The notes under the pieces: generated by a model
Told to the model about the DNA's origin: nothing
What the model saw: only the letters and a program-made list of their open reading frames with translations
Databases searched by the model: none
In this document: piece after piece, positions 34,804-46,282 of the stretch
How positions within the stretch are numbered: position 1 is the stretch's first letter
How the letters are laid out: each line of letters opens with the position of its first letter
Position numbers and translations under genes: made by a program
Origin: Manihot esculenta
Lineage: Eukaryota > Streptophyta > Magnoliopsida > Malpighiales > Euphorbiaceae
Assembly: GCF_001659605.2 (NCBI RefSeq)
Contig: NC_035177.2
Location: 4,650,611-4,714,610, forward strand
DNA: 64,000 bases
Direction: 5' to 3'

Positions 34804-37034
34804 TGTAATACCCGGCTAGAGTCCAGCATCGGAATTCCTGTAGTCTGGTGGATTTCTGATGTCGGAATGCCCTAGAAGGGTTCGAGTTATGTTTTATATG
34901 TTTTTTAAGAGTTTTGAATGTTTTAAAGTGTTAAAGAAATGAGTTTTTGAAAGAAAAGCACCAAGGCAGAAAAGCCAAGGTTCGGCCGCCGAAGGGGACT
35001 TTCGGCCGCCGAACTTGCATGGCTTTCGGGTTTCACGTTTGGCCGCCGAAGGTGGTCTGGCCAGCCACCTATAAAAGGCCCTAGGTCGGTCAAATGGATA
35101 AGATTTTCTTTCCATTTGCACGAGCTGAGGTGAGACTTGATCTTCCTTGAGTGATTTATGTGTTTTCTCAAATCTTTCATGGTTTTGAGTGATTTTCATG
35201 TGGTTTTGAAGTTTTGAGCAAAAGAGCAAAGTTTGGAAGCTTGGAGATTTTGAGAGAGGATTTCCCCATATCTCCACGTTGGGATCGTTTATTCTCCTGT
35301 TTGGAAGAGGTAAGGAAAGATCATGAACTTCCTTTCTTGATTTTTGAAGGTTTTATGGAAGTTTCATGGGTAGTATGCATGATTAGGTTTAGATGAGGTT
35401 TTTGGTGATTTTTTGTGTTAAGCATGTTTAAGTGTTGTTTGATATGTTTGTTTGAGGTTTTAGGATAGTTTTGGACCTCTTTATGCATGTTATATGGTAT
35501 ATGCTAGTTGGGAGTAGTTGATATGCATGTTGGGTAAGCTTTGGGTAAGTTTGCATAAAGCAGAGCAGGTTTTGGGCAGAAGCCAGGTTCGGCCGCCGAA
35601 GGAAGGTTCGGCCACCGAACCCCTTGTGGAGGCAATTTCGGCTGCCAAAGCTTGCCTCCGAAAATTTGGACTTTCATCTCTGGAGGCAAGGTTCGGCCGC
35701 CGAAAGTGCCGCCGAAGGTTGAGTTTCGTCTCTGGACGAGACTTTCGGCTGCCGAAGGTGCCGCCGAACATGCATGAGTTTCGTCTCTAGAGGGGGGTTT
35801 CGGCCGCTGAACCTGCCGCCGAAAGTGCCCTGTCCAGCCTTCTTTTGCATGTTTTATGTGATTATTTTAGGATCTTTTAGAGGGCTTTTGGGGAGTTTTA
35901 TAGGGTTGTTCTTGAGTTAGTTTGGTCCCTCATTTGAGTCCACCTGTGTAGGAACGGACCAGAGGAACCCCAGAGAGCGGCAGTGAGCACTGCTTCAGAA
36001 CCTGCAGAGTCAGTTCAGAGTCAGCCAGAGGTGAGTGGAACTAAACTTAATTTTTTGAAATATGAGAAATTAAATGCTTTTAGCACGTTCCATGCATCAT
36101 GACCGTGTTATAGGTTGATTGCATTAGTTACCACGAAAATGTTGCATTGCATACTATGTTGTTGATGTGGGTAAATGCTGGATGATCCAATAGTCCCCCA
36201 GAAAGACCAGGAGCCTTTGACTACGCCCTGGCATAGATAAGAAAGACCAAGAGCCTTTGACTACGCCCTGGCATAGATAAGAAAGACCAGGAGCCTTTGA
36301 CTACGCCCTGGCACAGAAAGGGACGCCAAGACCAGGTGCCTAATAAGGCCCTAGGGCAGTGTAAGTTATGTTATGTTTACAGGAAGACCAGGAGCCTTTG
36401 ACTACGCCCTGGCACAGATATGATATTGGGACTACTTGGTGACAGGTTTACCCTTGATGTGGCTTGTCTGTGATGTGATGCATTCCATGAGATCATGTTT
36501 TAATATATATTTTATAGTTCTGCTCACTGGGCTAGTATAGCTCATCCCTCTCCCTTAATCCCCGTCTTGCAGGTTCAGAGTCCAAAGAGGTCAGCAGGGT
36601 ACAGATAAAGAGAAGAGTTATATAATAGCTAGTGTGGACATGGAATTGTAAAAGATAGGTTATGTTGTAGAGATGTATAGATGATGCTTGACCATATGAG
36701 TTGTAATCCCTTTTGTCTATACATGGTCTGTTATGAAAAACTGTTATGAAAATGATTTTATTGTATAGGTATGAAAAACCAGGCTTAACATTATATGAGT
36801 TGCCCCGCCTAGAGCAAAGATGAGAGCTCTAGCAGGGGTTTGACAGTATAGAGCGAGAGTATGCACAGGTTGAGCCTTGGTACAGGGAAAGTTTTAATTT
36901 TTACAGAAAAGGTTTGATCATGTATGGGATGTCACAGATACACAGACAGTATAGCAGGCTTACTACGGGTCCCGGCGACCTTAAGTCGATCTGGATCCTA
37001 GTGCCGGTAGCAGTTCGAGTTCCGGGCTGTTACA
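34804..37034 (+). mobile_element. G: gypsy solo LTR inside the 5' LTR of E
   Basis: 2231 bp from TGTAATACCC to CTGTTACA, plus orientation. TSD GTTCC lies at 34799-34803 and 37035-37039. No internal region. TATA box at 35070-35076, donor-like GGAAGAG/GTAAGG near 35303, and a second donor AGAG/GTGAGTGG near 36030. It is of the D/E-like subfamily and more diverged than F, H or I. Confidence 0.93.
36201..36416 (+). repeat. Tandem hairpin units in solo LTR G
   Basis: Units GACCAGGAGCC...CTACGCCCTGGCA repeat at about 40-nt spacing from 36201 (three units), then a variant near 36330 and another full unit near 36386. CCAGG/CCTGG arms are kept in most units, and one left arm reads CCAAG. The loop (TTTGACTACG) differs from the other subfamilies. 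Confidence 0.7.
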
Positions 37035-38540
37035 GTTCCGACATTCTGAATTCTATCGGACAGTAGAATTCCGATGTCAGACTCTAGCCGGGTATTACAC
37101 GTGCCAGGGCGTAGAATGGGCACCTGGTCTTCCTCATACCTCGTGCCAGGGCGTAGAATGGGCACCTGGTCTTTCTCAGGGACTAATGGATCATCCACTA
37201 TCCATCCACATCAACAACATAGAATGCAATGCAACATATTCGTGAGTTCTAATGCAATCAACCTATTGCATATTCATGGTGCATGAAACATGCTAAAAGC
37301 ATTTGATTTCTCAATTAGGAAGATTAAGTTAAGTTCCACTCACCTCTGGCTGACTCTGAAGCAGTGCTCACTGCAGATCTCTTTGGTTCCTCTGGTCCGT
37401 TCCTACACAGATGGACTCAAATGAGGGACCAAACTAACTCAAGACCAACTCTATAAAACTCCCCTAAAATATCCTAAAACAATCACATAAAACATGCAAA
37501 AGAAGGCTGGACAGGGCACTTTCAGCGACAGGTTCGGCGGCCGAAAGTCCCCTCCAGAGCCGAAACTCAGGTACTTTCGGTGGCACTTCGGCTGCCGAAA
37601 GTCCTCTCCAGAGACGAAAGTCTCCAACCTTCGACGGCCGAAACCCCCCTCCAGAGCTGAAAGTCCAAACTTTCGGGGGCGAGCTTAGGCAGCCGAAACC
37701 ACCTCCTTAGCATGTTCGGCGGCCGAACCCTCCTTTTGCGGCTGAAGCTGGGTTCCCCAGTTAGGCAGAACCCTGCTCTACTTCATGCAAAAATTCACCC
37801 AACTTCTCAAACATGCAAACCATAACTCCACAACACACATATACTCAAGTATATGCACAAAGGGGTCCAAAACTACCTTAAAACCCCAACAAACATCACA
37901 ACTCAACACATAAACATGCTTTGACCACAAATCAACCAAAAACTCAACTTAACCTAAACATGCATCTCTACCCATAAAACTCCATAAAACCTTCATAAAA
38001 CATGAAAAACAGTTAAGGATCTACACTTACCTCTTGAAGATCTAGAGGATAGGTGATCCTAACGTGGAGATATGGAGCAACTCTCTCTCAAAGTCTCCAA
38101 GCTTCAAAACTTTGGTTTTTAGCTCAAAACCTTCAAACAATCATGAAAACTTATCAAAACTTTGAAAGATTTTGAAGAAAACATGAAGATCACCCAAGGA
38201 AGATCATGGTCTCACCTCTGTCCGTGAAAATGGAAGAAAACTTATCCATTCACCGACCTAGGGCCTTTTATAGATGGCTGGCCAGACCACCTTCGGCGGC
38301 CTAACGTGATTCCAAACTCATGCATGTTCGGTGGCCGAACTTCACCTTCGGCGGCCGAACCTGGCAATTCTTCCTTGATTCTTTTCTTTCAAAAACTCAT
38401 TTTCTTTACACTTAAAACATTAAAACATACTAAAATAAGTTTTAAAACATATCAATTTCCCTTCTAGAGGGTTCCGACATCCTGGATTCCACCGGAAAAT
38501 AGAAGTCCGATGCCGGACTCTAGCCGGGTATTACACAAAT

Positions 38541-39563
38541 TTAGTGAGAGTAAGCATATTTTTCTAGTTTTATATGTCGATGATATATTGTTTGTCAGTA
38601 ATGGTATAAGCTTGTTGCATGAAACAAGAGACTTCTAGCTATGAACTTTGAGATGAAGGATCTTGAAAATGCAAATTTTGTATTAGGAATCCAAATACAT
38701 TAAGATCGTTCTCAAGGTATTCTTGGATTATCACAAAAGGCTTATATCGAAAAGGTTCTTAAGTGATATGGCATGCAAGATTGTAAACCAGGTAATACCC
38801 CTGTGGCTAAAGAAGACAAGTTTAGTCTTGAACAGTGGCCTAAAAATGCTTTTGAGGAAACAAAAATGCAAAAGATTCCTTATGCATCAACAGTAGGAAG
38901 TCTAATGTATGCTCAAGTTTGTATGTGTCCGGATATTGCATACATAGTTGGAGTGTTGGGCAGATATTTAAGCAATCCAAGAATGGATCATTGGAAAGTA
39001 GCCAAACAAGTGATGCATTATCTTTAGAGAAAAAAACATTTCATGCTCACTTACGGGAGATCGAATATGTTAGAGATCATTGGATATTCAGATTTCGATT
39101 TTGCTGGGTGCCAAGATAGCATGAAATCCACATCAGGCTATATTTATTTGCTTGCTGGAGGAGCTGTCTCTTGGAAGAGTGTTAAGCAATCACTTATAGC
39201 CTCTTCCACCATGGCAACAGAGTTTATATCATGTTATGAGGCATCGAATCATGAAATATGGCTACGAAATTTTGTCATTGGACTGCGAAATGTTGATGGA
39301 ATTGAAAGGCTACTTAAGATCTTTTTAGCAATAAATCAATAGTCTTGTATTCTAATAACAACATGAGTTTGAGTAAGTTAAAGTACATTGATATTGAATT
39401 CTTAGTTGTTAAAGAAAGAGTTCAAAGTGATCAGGTGTCTATTGAGCGTATTGGCATAAACTCCATAATTGCGGATCCACTTACTAAAGGATTACCACCC
39501 AAGGTCTTTCATGAGAATACTGCTAATATGAGTGTCATGTCTTTTGAAGATATTCAATTTTAG
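38541..39563 (+). pseudogene. pol: Element A pol, C-terminal part (RT end and RNase H)
   Basis: Continues after solo LTR D. The RT active site YVDD is visible near 38574 (TATGTCGATGAT), followed by LGIQ, the PYASTVGSLMYAQ segment, RNase H (YSDFDFAGC, STSGYIYLL, SWKSVKQ) and the ADPLTKGLP end near 39475. Several stops and frame changes are present (for example near 38700, 38765 and 39027). The first Met codons in each fragment are not real starts. Confidence 0.85.
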
Positions 39564-39990
39564 TGGGAGTATGTAATCTTACTTTCTTATTATAGACACA
39601 TTTTCAGTTTCGATTTATGGACATTTTCTACAGAAATGAAGTTTCAATTATTCACACTTTGATCTTGGTATGGATTGATCTCATTAAGTTTATAAATTGG
39701 ACCAGTTGAAAATAGGCATGTTTAGATCACATTACATGTAGTTTTCATACTATGCATCTATACTTAATCTATGTCATTCGGTTATGTTTGTATACGTAAT
39801 TAGGGATGGATTTAGTTATGATACATATGTAACAAAAGTCGTCTTGGTTTTATATAAGTATGATTGATGGACGAGATTGTTCAGAAATGTCTTTGATTAT
39901 GATAGTAAAGTTCTGAGCTCATAAGGTTATATTATGACAAATGATTATAAGGTAATATATATATATATATGCATAGTTCAAGTGGGAGAT
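39564..39990 (+). other. Element A 3' untranslated region with AT microsatellite and purine tract
   Basis: No coding sequence. A (TA)n run lies at about 39953-39970 and the purine tract AGTGGGAGA at 39981-39989, directly before the 3' LTR at 39991, as in other plant copia elements. Confidence 0.65.
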
Positions 39991-40455
39991 TGGGAGGATA
40001 TATGGACAAATATATTATATGTATATTAAGATTATAATAATTATATGTCATGTTTATCATGAGAAAAGACTTTGCCCAAATATTAAAGTGATTTAATTAA
40101 AATAAAAGTGGGACATAATAATAATATGGTAAAGTATAGGCTAAATGTATAGATACTCTTTTATAATTTTTAATTTTATTATGGGTTAAATTAGAAATAA
40201 ATGAATATATATACTACCATATAAAAGGATTGTGGTCCCCAAATTATAGGTAAGGTTGTCTTTCTATTTTCCCATTTGTAGAAAAGACAGAGACTTTTCT
40301 CTCGACCCTTACCTATCAATTTGGAGTACCATAGCTACAAGATCGTTGGTTTTCTATTGATACAATCAATTCATGTACGATTCCGCTTCAAATTATATAT
40401 TTTGATAATTTAATATGAATGATCCATTGCTTGATAGATTCTATGTTTTCTTACA
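39991..40455 (+). repeat. Element A 3' LTR
   Basis: 465 bp from TGGGAGGATATATGG to TTCTTACA. It matches the 5' LTR at 2874-3369 with many substitutions and indels: it has one copy of the segment duplicated on the left and an extra stretch near 40010-40065. It is followed by unrelated DNA. Confidence 0.8.
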
Positions 40456-41380
40456 AGTGGAGTTTGTCATAAGGACAAATCTCCAAAAATTATGGTAAAG
40501 CAAGACTTTTTTATTGAAAATTAAGTAAAAGAAACAAAGTCTTGAATACAATAGCCTATTTATAGGGTATATAATTCAAAATTAATTGGGTTCATTTGGA
40601 ATAAATTATTTATTTAAAAAAGAATTTAAATAAATTTTTATAAAATGTATGAAATTTTTTCTTTTAAAATTTTATTTTTAATTTAAATAATTAAAATTTT
40701 TATTTGAAACATGGAAATTGCAAAAAAAAAAATTGAATTCATGAAGTTTTTTTTATTTCAAATGTGGAATAAGGATTAAGTTTGTGAAATACCAAACCTG
40801 AATGAGAATCATGTTTATTTAATAAGGAACAAATAAGCTAACCAATAAAATTAAAGAAATTAAATAGACTCGAAATTTTAATTAAAAATTTAAATTGAAA
40901 CAGAAATTTTTTAAGCACACGGTAAGATTTTGAGATTTAAATGAAATTTAGATATGATGCATAATTTAATTATTAGTTAGTTGACTAGTTTCTTTTTAGA
41001 ACTATAAATAAATTAAATTGCTTGTAAATTATTTAAAAATTAAATAGATAAAAATTTTTTGTTAATTTAATTTATTTTTTAAATAAATTAAATTAAATTT
41101 TAATTTTTAAACTCGTTTAACAAATAAGTAAATTGCGTGGTTATAACAATTATTTTCCTTGTTTCATAAATATAAGGTTTATATCTAATTTAACATTTTT
41201 GTTTTTTGAAAAATAATTTATTTATTAATTAATATAATCTTATTTAAAAGATGTTTAGTTTTAATTTATAAATATCAAAAGGGTTTATAATATATTTTAA
41301 GTAATTATATATTTAATTAAAATACAAATAAGTGATGGATAATTAATTAATATATATATATTAAAAGTTATTAAATTTGA
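40456..41380. other. AT-rich intergenic DNA, no gene seen
   Basis: Very AT-rich with long A and T runs. No frame, RNA gene or repeat boundary could be supported. The right flank of element A begins here. Confidence 0.55.
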
Positions 41381-41975
41381 GTCAAGTCTAACTCACCTCA
41401 AAAGTTAGTTCAAAGGGAAGGAGTGTCTATGGCCCATATAAGAAAACATTACCCCTTTCCACAATCAATCGACGTGAGATTTAACACACCCCTCACGTCT
41501 CAGAATTTTGATAGTGCATGACACATTTATAGGAGGCCCAACATGGAGAATGTCTATGACCCATATAAGAAGCACATTATCCATTTTTACAAATGATGTA
41601 GGATTCAACAAAAGTAATTTAATTATACTCATAATTATTGTTAGAATTACTAAATATAGTAAAAGTAACTTAATTATAGACAAAATTATTGTTAGAATCC
41701 CAGTTTGGTTGTAAAAAGGGATATGTGCTCCAGACACTCCTCCCCCTTGAATTAACTTTTGAGGTGTAAGTTAGATCTATTCTAAATTTAAGATGGTATT
41801 AGAGTCTCCTATTCGATGTTGGATCTCTTATAAATATATCATACACCACTAAAATTTTAAACATGAAGAGTGCATTGAATTCTACATTAATTGTGGAAAG
41901 AGGTAACGTACCCCTTACCTGGGTCATAAACACTTATTCCCTTTGAGTTAAGTTTGAGGTGAGTTAAGTATAGTC
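41381..41975. repeat. Inverted-repeat (fold-back-like) element
   Basis: The segment 41381-41435 (with ACTCACCTCAAAAGTTAG) returns in inverted form at 41921-41975 (with CTTTGAGTTAAG, TTTGAGGTGAGTTAAG). A third inverted partial copy lies at about 41728-41790. Inside, the phrase GTCTATGGCCCATATAAGAA recurs as a direct repeat near 41550. Such sequences are common dispersed repeats in plants, but I cannot assign a family. The short frames here (41465-41737 and its antisense) are not credible genes. Confidence 0.55.
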
Positions 41976-42669
41976 TAAATTTAATAATTATTGTTAGAAT
42001 TATTAAAAAAATATTATATAGTAAATGTGATGCATTTTTAAATTAAACATGGAAAATGCAGTAATTAATTTTTTTTTAATTAATATATATTAAGTTTATA
42101 AATTAATTAAATCAGCTTATAGATAAGATAAATACTCTTTTAATGTGCTAAATAAGATATTTAATTTATAGAGAAGAATATTAAAAAAAGATAGAATAAA
42201 ATTTATTATTTTTAATTCTATTAATTATATTTTATTAATCATATGGAAATAGAAGTATTTATAAGATAATAATCATAAACAATATTTTAAAAAATGTTTG
42301 GGATTAAATCCAGTTTTCACGTGAGGAGGGTCGGATTGGTCGCTAAATAAAAAACTTCCAGGGAGGATAAGCTCAATATTAATTTATTAATTTTAAACAC
42401 AGGTGGCACTAGAAGTGGACAAGGGCGGGGTAGGTGTGAAGTCAAAGTAAACTGAAAAAGAAGCGGTCAAAGCACACCAGGAATGACCGGAGAAATTGCT
42501 GATGATTGGCTAATATCTATTAGGTCTTTATTGTTTTTGCTTTAGCATGTCAATTGTTTCACATCTGCCACTGCGTCGCGTGTGTACGTCCGTCAACTTT
42601 CAGCTCTGTTTGGTTTTTTTTTTCCCGAAAGATAATTCATTAAAGAGAAATACTAGTACGACTCACTTA
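41976..42669. other. Intergenic DNA with a GC-richer patch
   Basis: AT-rich except 42405-42600, which is less AT-rich and has no repeat I recognise. This patch might be a remnant of a host promoter or untranslated exon, but no open frame supports a gene. Confidence 0.4.
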
Positions 42670-43058
42670 TATGGCAGAGTACTGTTCGTTTTAAATTAAA
42701 AAAATTAATTTAAAATTTTAATTTATTTTTTTATTATTTTTAGTTATTCACTTTCTATTTTTAAAAATTTTAATTATTTTAATTCAATTAGATTTTAATT
42801 AAAAAATTAATAAAATTGAATCAATAATATATTATTTTTTATAATATAAAAATATTAAATCATTATTTAGATTAAATTTTAAAATATTAAAAATAAAGTG
42901 TAAAAAATAAAAAATTTAATCGATCAAATCAAATAAGATTAGTTCGATTCAAATTGATTTCCGTTTAAAATCTGTTCAATTCAATTTTTATAAATACTAA
43001 AATTTAAATTTATTTGGTTTAATTTGATTTTTAATCGAACTGATTAAATACTCCTCTA
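42670..43058. mobile_element. hAT-type MITE, same family as 912-1355
   Basis: The left end (TATGGCAGAGTACTGTTCG) and right end (CGAACTGATTAAATACTCC then TCTA) are degenerate terminal inverted repeats. The second copy of the tandem duplication preserves a better right end, GATTACCTACTCCCCTA at 43876-43892. The interior near 42880-42920 matches the MITE at 912-1355. Flanks CTCACTTA (42662-42669) and ATCATTTG (43059-43066; ATCACTTG in the duplicate) fit an 8-bp duplication. Confidence 0.55.
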
Positions 43059-43842
43059 ATCATTTGAATAAGTGACTGTCTATTTTTTTTATTCTATTGA
43101 TTGAAATGTATAATAATTAATGATCAATTAAGAAAAGGGATAATAATAATAATTATTATAATAAATATATTTTAACTAATAGAATGAAGAGCGTTGGACA
43201 ATTACCTATTCAAAATGATTGTTACTAGTATTTCTTATTATTAAAATATTCTAAGAGAGTTAAGAGAGTACAAATTTCGATTGTGGATGAAGATCACAAA
43301 AAAAATAATTATCTTGCATGAATTTTTTGCCAAGAATGATGAGTAGTTAAATTTCCACAATTTTCTAATTCAAGAAAACTTATCGATAGAGATGATAAAT
43401 GTTGAAAATTAAAATGGATGATTCATGTGAATCAACTCAATTTCATTAAAACACATATCCTTATTAAGAGATAATATCCTTTGGCTACATATAAAAGGTT
43501 ATATTTTTTTTATTGTAACATTCAGAACTCTAGTTATAACACACAATGATGTACTTAAATTCGAGCACAGGAAAAGTGAAAAAAATGTTTTAATACTTAG
43601 TTTTTAAAGACCCTCATTTAATAAGTGTGTAAAATATTTTTGTTTTACAAATGAAATCATGAATGATTTTGCAAGAATTTATTTAAATTATTTTCTTGCA
43701 AGATTATTCACGTCAAACGAGGGGTATATGATTTGTATTATTAGAAAGTTAGAGAGATAAAACTTTCTAAATTTGAGAAAAGTCTCAAAATTGTACACTT
43801 AAAAAAAAGTCTATATTAGAAAATTCATTACAAAAATTATAG
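43008..43842. repeat. Tandem duplication, copy 1 (~834 bp)
   Basis: Matches 43843-44228 continued at 49073-49916. Anchors are ATTTTTAATCGAAC at 43027 and 43861, GAATAAGTGACTGTCTA, and CTTGCATGAA. It starts inside the right end of the MITE at 42670-43058. Copy 1 lacks about 410 bp present in copy 2 (49321-49730). Confidence 0.8.
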
Positions 43843-44397
43843 TTTATTCGGTTTGGTTTAATTTTTAATCGAACCGATTACCTACTCCCCTAATCACTTG
43901 AATAAGTGACTGTCTAGTACTTTTTACTCTAATGGTTGAAATGTACAATAATTAATGATCAATTAAGAAAAGAGATAATAATTATTATTATTATACTAAA
44001 TTTATTTTAACCAATAGAACGAACAGTGTTGGACAATTTCTATTCAAATGATTGTTGCTAGTATTTCTTATTATTAAAATATTCTAAAGAGAGTTAAGAG
44101 AGTACAAATTTTGATTGTGCATGAAGATCACAACAAAAATAATTATCTTGCATGAACTTTTTGCCAAGAATGATGAGTAGCTAAATTTTCACAATTTTCT
44201 AATTCAAGAAAACTAATTGATAGAGATGTAGGGGAGAGCATATTTCGGTTTAAACCGAAAAATCAAACTGAATCGGTCGATTTCAGTTTATCAGTTCATT
44301 TCGGTTAATATATTTAAAATTATTCGATTTTCAATTTGTTTAGGTTTAAACGTGTTAAATAACCGATCAAACCGAAATAACCGATTTAGTGGCTAGG

Positions 44398-46275
44398 CCC
44401 AAGCGCAAGCCCGAGCCCTCCTCCTCTCGTACCTGACCCAGCACCCTAAGCCCTCCATCCCTTTCGTCTCTTCTCGTACCCTGATTCAGGCATTCTCCCC
44501 ATTCCCAATCCCCCCCGATCCCGAAACCCCTATTCACTCACAGTCAAAATTAAAATCCCTAATGAATCATCGAATCCCATTAATCTCTTTCTCTTTCTCG
44601 TCGACCGTCAATCTCTTTCCTGTCGACTGTCAACCTCTTTCCCGTCGATCTGCTGAATGAAGTCACGAATCGCTCCCTATCGATCTCTTTCCTCCCTCCC
44701 TATTGATTTGCTGAGTGTCACTGCCGACCGTCGATTGTCTGTCCTCTTTCAGTGATCTCTTCTATTGGCTTATAATTTGAGGTATGGTTTTTGTTTTGTT
44801 GCTAAACAATGAATCTGCTTATTGAGTTCTTGCATTGAATATACTAGGATATATAGTATAATGTAGCTTAGCGTTTATTGTGGAGCTTTTCTCTGGTTAG
44901 GTTTTGTTTGTTGTATGAGATCAATTGTCTATGGATTTTGGATCTTGTTGAAGGACTTTGGTCAACTTCCGTTGTTATAACTAATTCTCATAACATTGCC
45001 TATTGATTCACATGCACATACACTTCAGTGACAGTGAACTCTCACGAACAATGGAAGTGACAATTATTTGTTTTGTGCGATCTCGTGAATTAGTGCATGT
45101 GCTTAATTTCTATTTTACTGGTTGTGAGGATATGGACTTCTTTTTTAATATATATATATTTGAAGGATGAAATGCATGAATATCAACTTGAGTGTTATAG
45201 GAAAACTTTGGACAGTGAGGGTCATTTATCTTTGTGACTGACATATATAACTAGAAAAAAAATTTTAGTGACATTCTAACCATTCCAATAGCACAAGAAT
45301 AATACTATGCTCTTTGGTTTATTATAAAAATACTAGAAGTGTACAATGCAAATATATAAGGTATACTTGTTACACCCAAGAGCTTAAATTAGGAATATTA
45401 ATCTGAAAATTAGCAACAAAAAATTCAAGCCTTATCACTTAGGTAGAATTTATGACATAATAGAAAGGATAAATAGTGTTCATCAATCAAATATTCTAGA
45501 AATCAGTGTTTATTGGACTCCATAACTACTTGAAACATGGACACTCCTAAACAAAAGGAAAAAAATCAAAGAAAATCTCCATGTACATTAAGATATCTCA
45601 AAAATCAAAGTGCACAACAGCAAATGACTCAAAGACATGCATTTTTGCACCACTGCTTACCTCCTATGTTGTTTGCCACAAGTGCACTACATTTTCATGC
45701 CACAACGTGATGGCCCCCCACAATCCTACAAAAACAAAAAGAGGGTAAGTCCACAAAAAACCCAGTAAATGTAAGGTCTGAAGAAAAAATTTACTTTATA
45801 ATAACCAGCACATGCAGTTGAGTATAGTTATTGGTGTTCCAAAATAGGTTTGGCAGGAAATAATTGTTGACATTTGTTGCTTCTCCCATATAGTGCCCCA
45901 TAAATAGGTGCAACACAAAAAGTTTTGTATTTTATGCTATCAAAATATTAAAGTTTGGCAACCAATTCCATGAAAATATGAAATATTTTAACAATCAAAT
46001 AGAACAACTAGACAAGGTTCTACTTAGAGAGTATTGTGGCTAGGAAATCCCTTTTAGTTTAGGACTTGGGAAAAAAATTAATACATATGAATAGGAAACA
46101 ACAAACGACAATATTAGAAAAAAAAATAAAAAAGAAAATCATCTAAACAACAAACAAAAACTTAATGATGCATGGTAGTGTATTATTTGTAAGAAAAAAA
46201 TATTATTTCCAATTCTTTTTTTATATTGTTATTAATTAAGCTTATGTTCAATTGAGTATTGTTGTTACTTTATAG
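44398..46275 (+). other. Probable 5' exon and intron of the hAT transposase gene
   Basis: 44398-44781 is pyrimidine-rich and GC-richer than its surroundings, with repeated TCTCTTTC(C/T)-GTCGA motifs and no long frame, as in an untranslated first exon. TTGAG/GTATGG at 44781-44782 is a possible donor, and TTTATAG at 46269-46275 a possible acceptor 7 nt before the ATG at 46283. The intron would be about 1.5 kb. Splicing is inferred only. The AT-rich part 45360-46180 may itself be an insertion. Confidence 0.4.
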
Positions 46276-46282
46276 GTGAATC

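Larger units (their letters stand above)
23142..37099 (-). mobile_element. Element E: full Ty3/gypsy chromovirus inserted in D
   Basis: The LTR at 23142-25272 is 2131 bp. The other LTR at 32753-37099 is 2111 bp without its G insertion. TSD CGTGC lies at 23137-23141 and 37100-37104. The element is about 9.5 kb once solo LTRs F and G are removed. It reads on the minus strand. Its gag-pol keeps one frame but has five nonsense codons plus the F insertion. It landed at the edge of a GTGCCAGGGCG hairpin unit in D's LTR. Its LTR is a subfamily distinct from those of C, F, H and I. Confidence 0.93.
32753..37099 (-). repeat. Element E 5' LTR, split by solo LTR G
   Basis: Pieces 32753-34803 and 37040-37099 (2111 bp together). 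It is 20 bp shorter than its partner because one TTCACCTTCGGCGGCCGAAC unit is missing near 34675-34690. TATA box (TTTTATA on the plus strand) at 34612-34618. Three hairpin units lie near 33357, 33420 and 33462. Confidence 0.9.
22517..38535 (-). mobile_element. D: gypsy solo LTR, split by element E
   Basis: Two LTR pieces, 22517-23141 and 37105-38535, together make 2056 bp from TGTAAC to TTACA. The TSD CAAAT lies at 22512-22516 and 38536-38540. No internal region of D exists: the pieces join inside the LTR when E and its CGTGC duplication are removed. It is therefore a solo LTR left by recombination between two LTRs. Minus orientation, with TTTTATA (TATA box) at 38266-38272. It sits in the RT of element A. 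Confidence 0.9.
2874..40455 (+). mobile_element. Element A: old Ty1/copia retrotransposon, split by two nested insertions
   Basis: Related LTRs lie at 2874-3369 and 39991-40455, with a decayed primer site after the first and a purine tract before the second. The internal pieces fall at 3370-4890, 19639-22516 and 38541-39990. They read in order as leader, gag, protease, integrase, reverse transcriptase and RNase H, all on the plus strand. The gaps are filled by element B (TSD TCTAT) and solo LTR D with its contents (TSD CAAAT). Without these A is about 6.8 kb. The LTRs are clearly diverged, and the coding region has many stops and frameshifts, so A is the oldest layer. No TSD of A itself is recognisable (flanks AAAGA and AGTGG). 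Confidence 0.85.

Noticed and set aside
44398..44781. GC- and CT-rich stretch as a captured host gene exon
   Set aside because: No open frame of useful length. A leader exon of the hAT gene is simpler. A similarity search could still change this.
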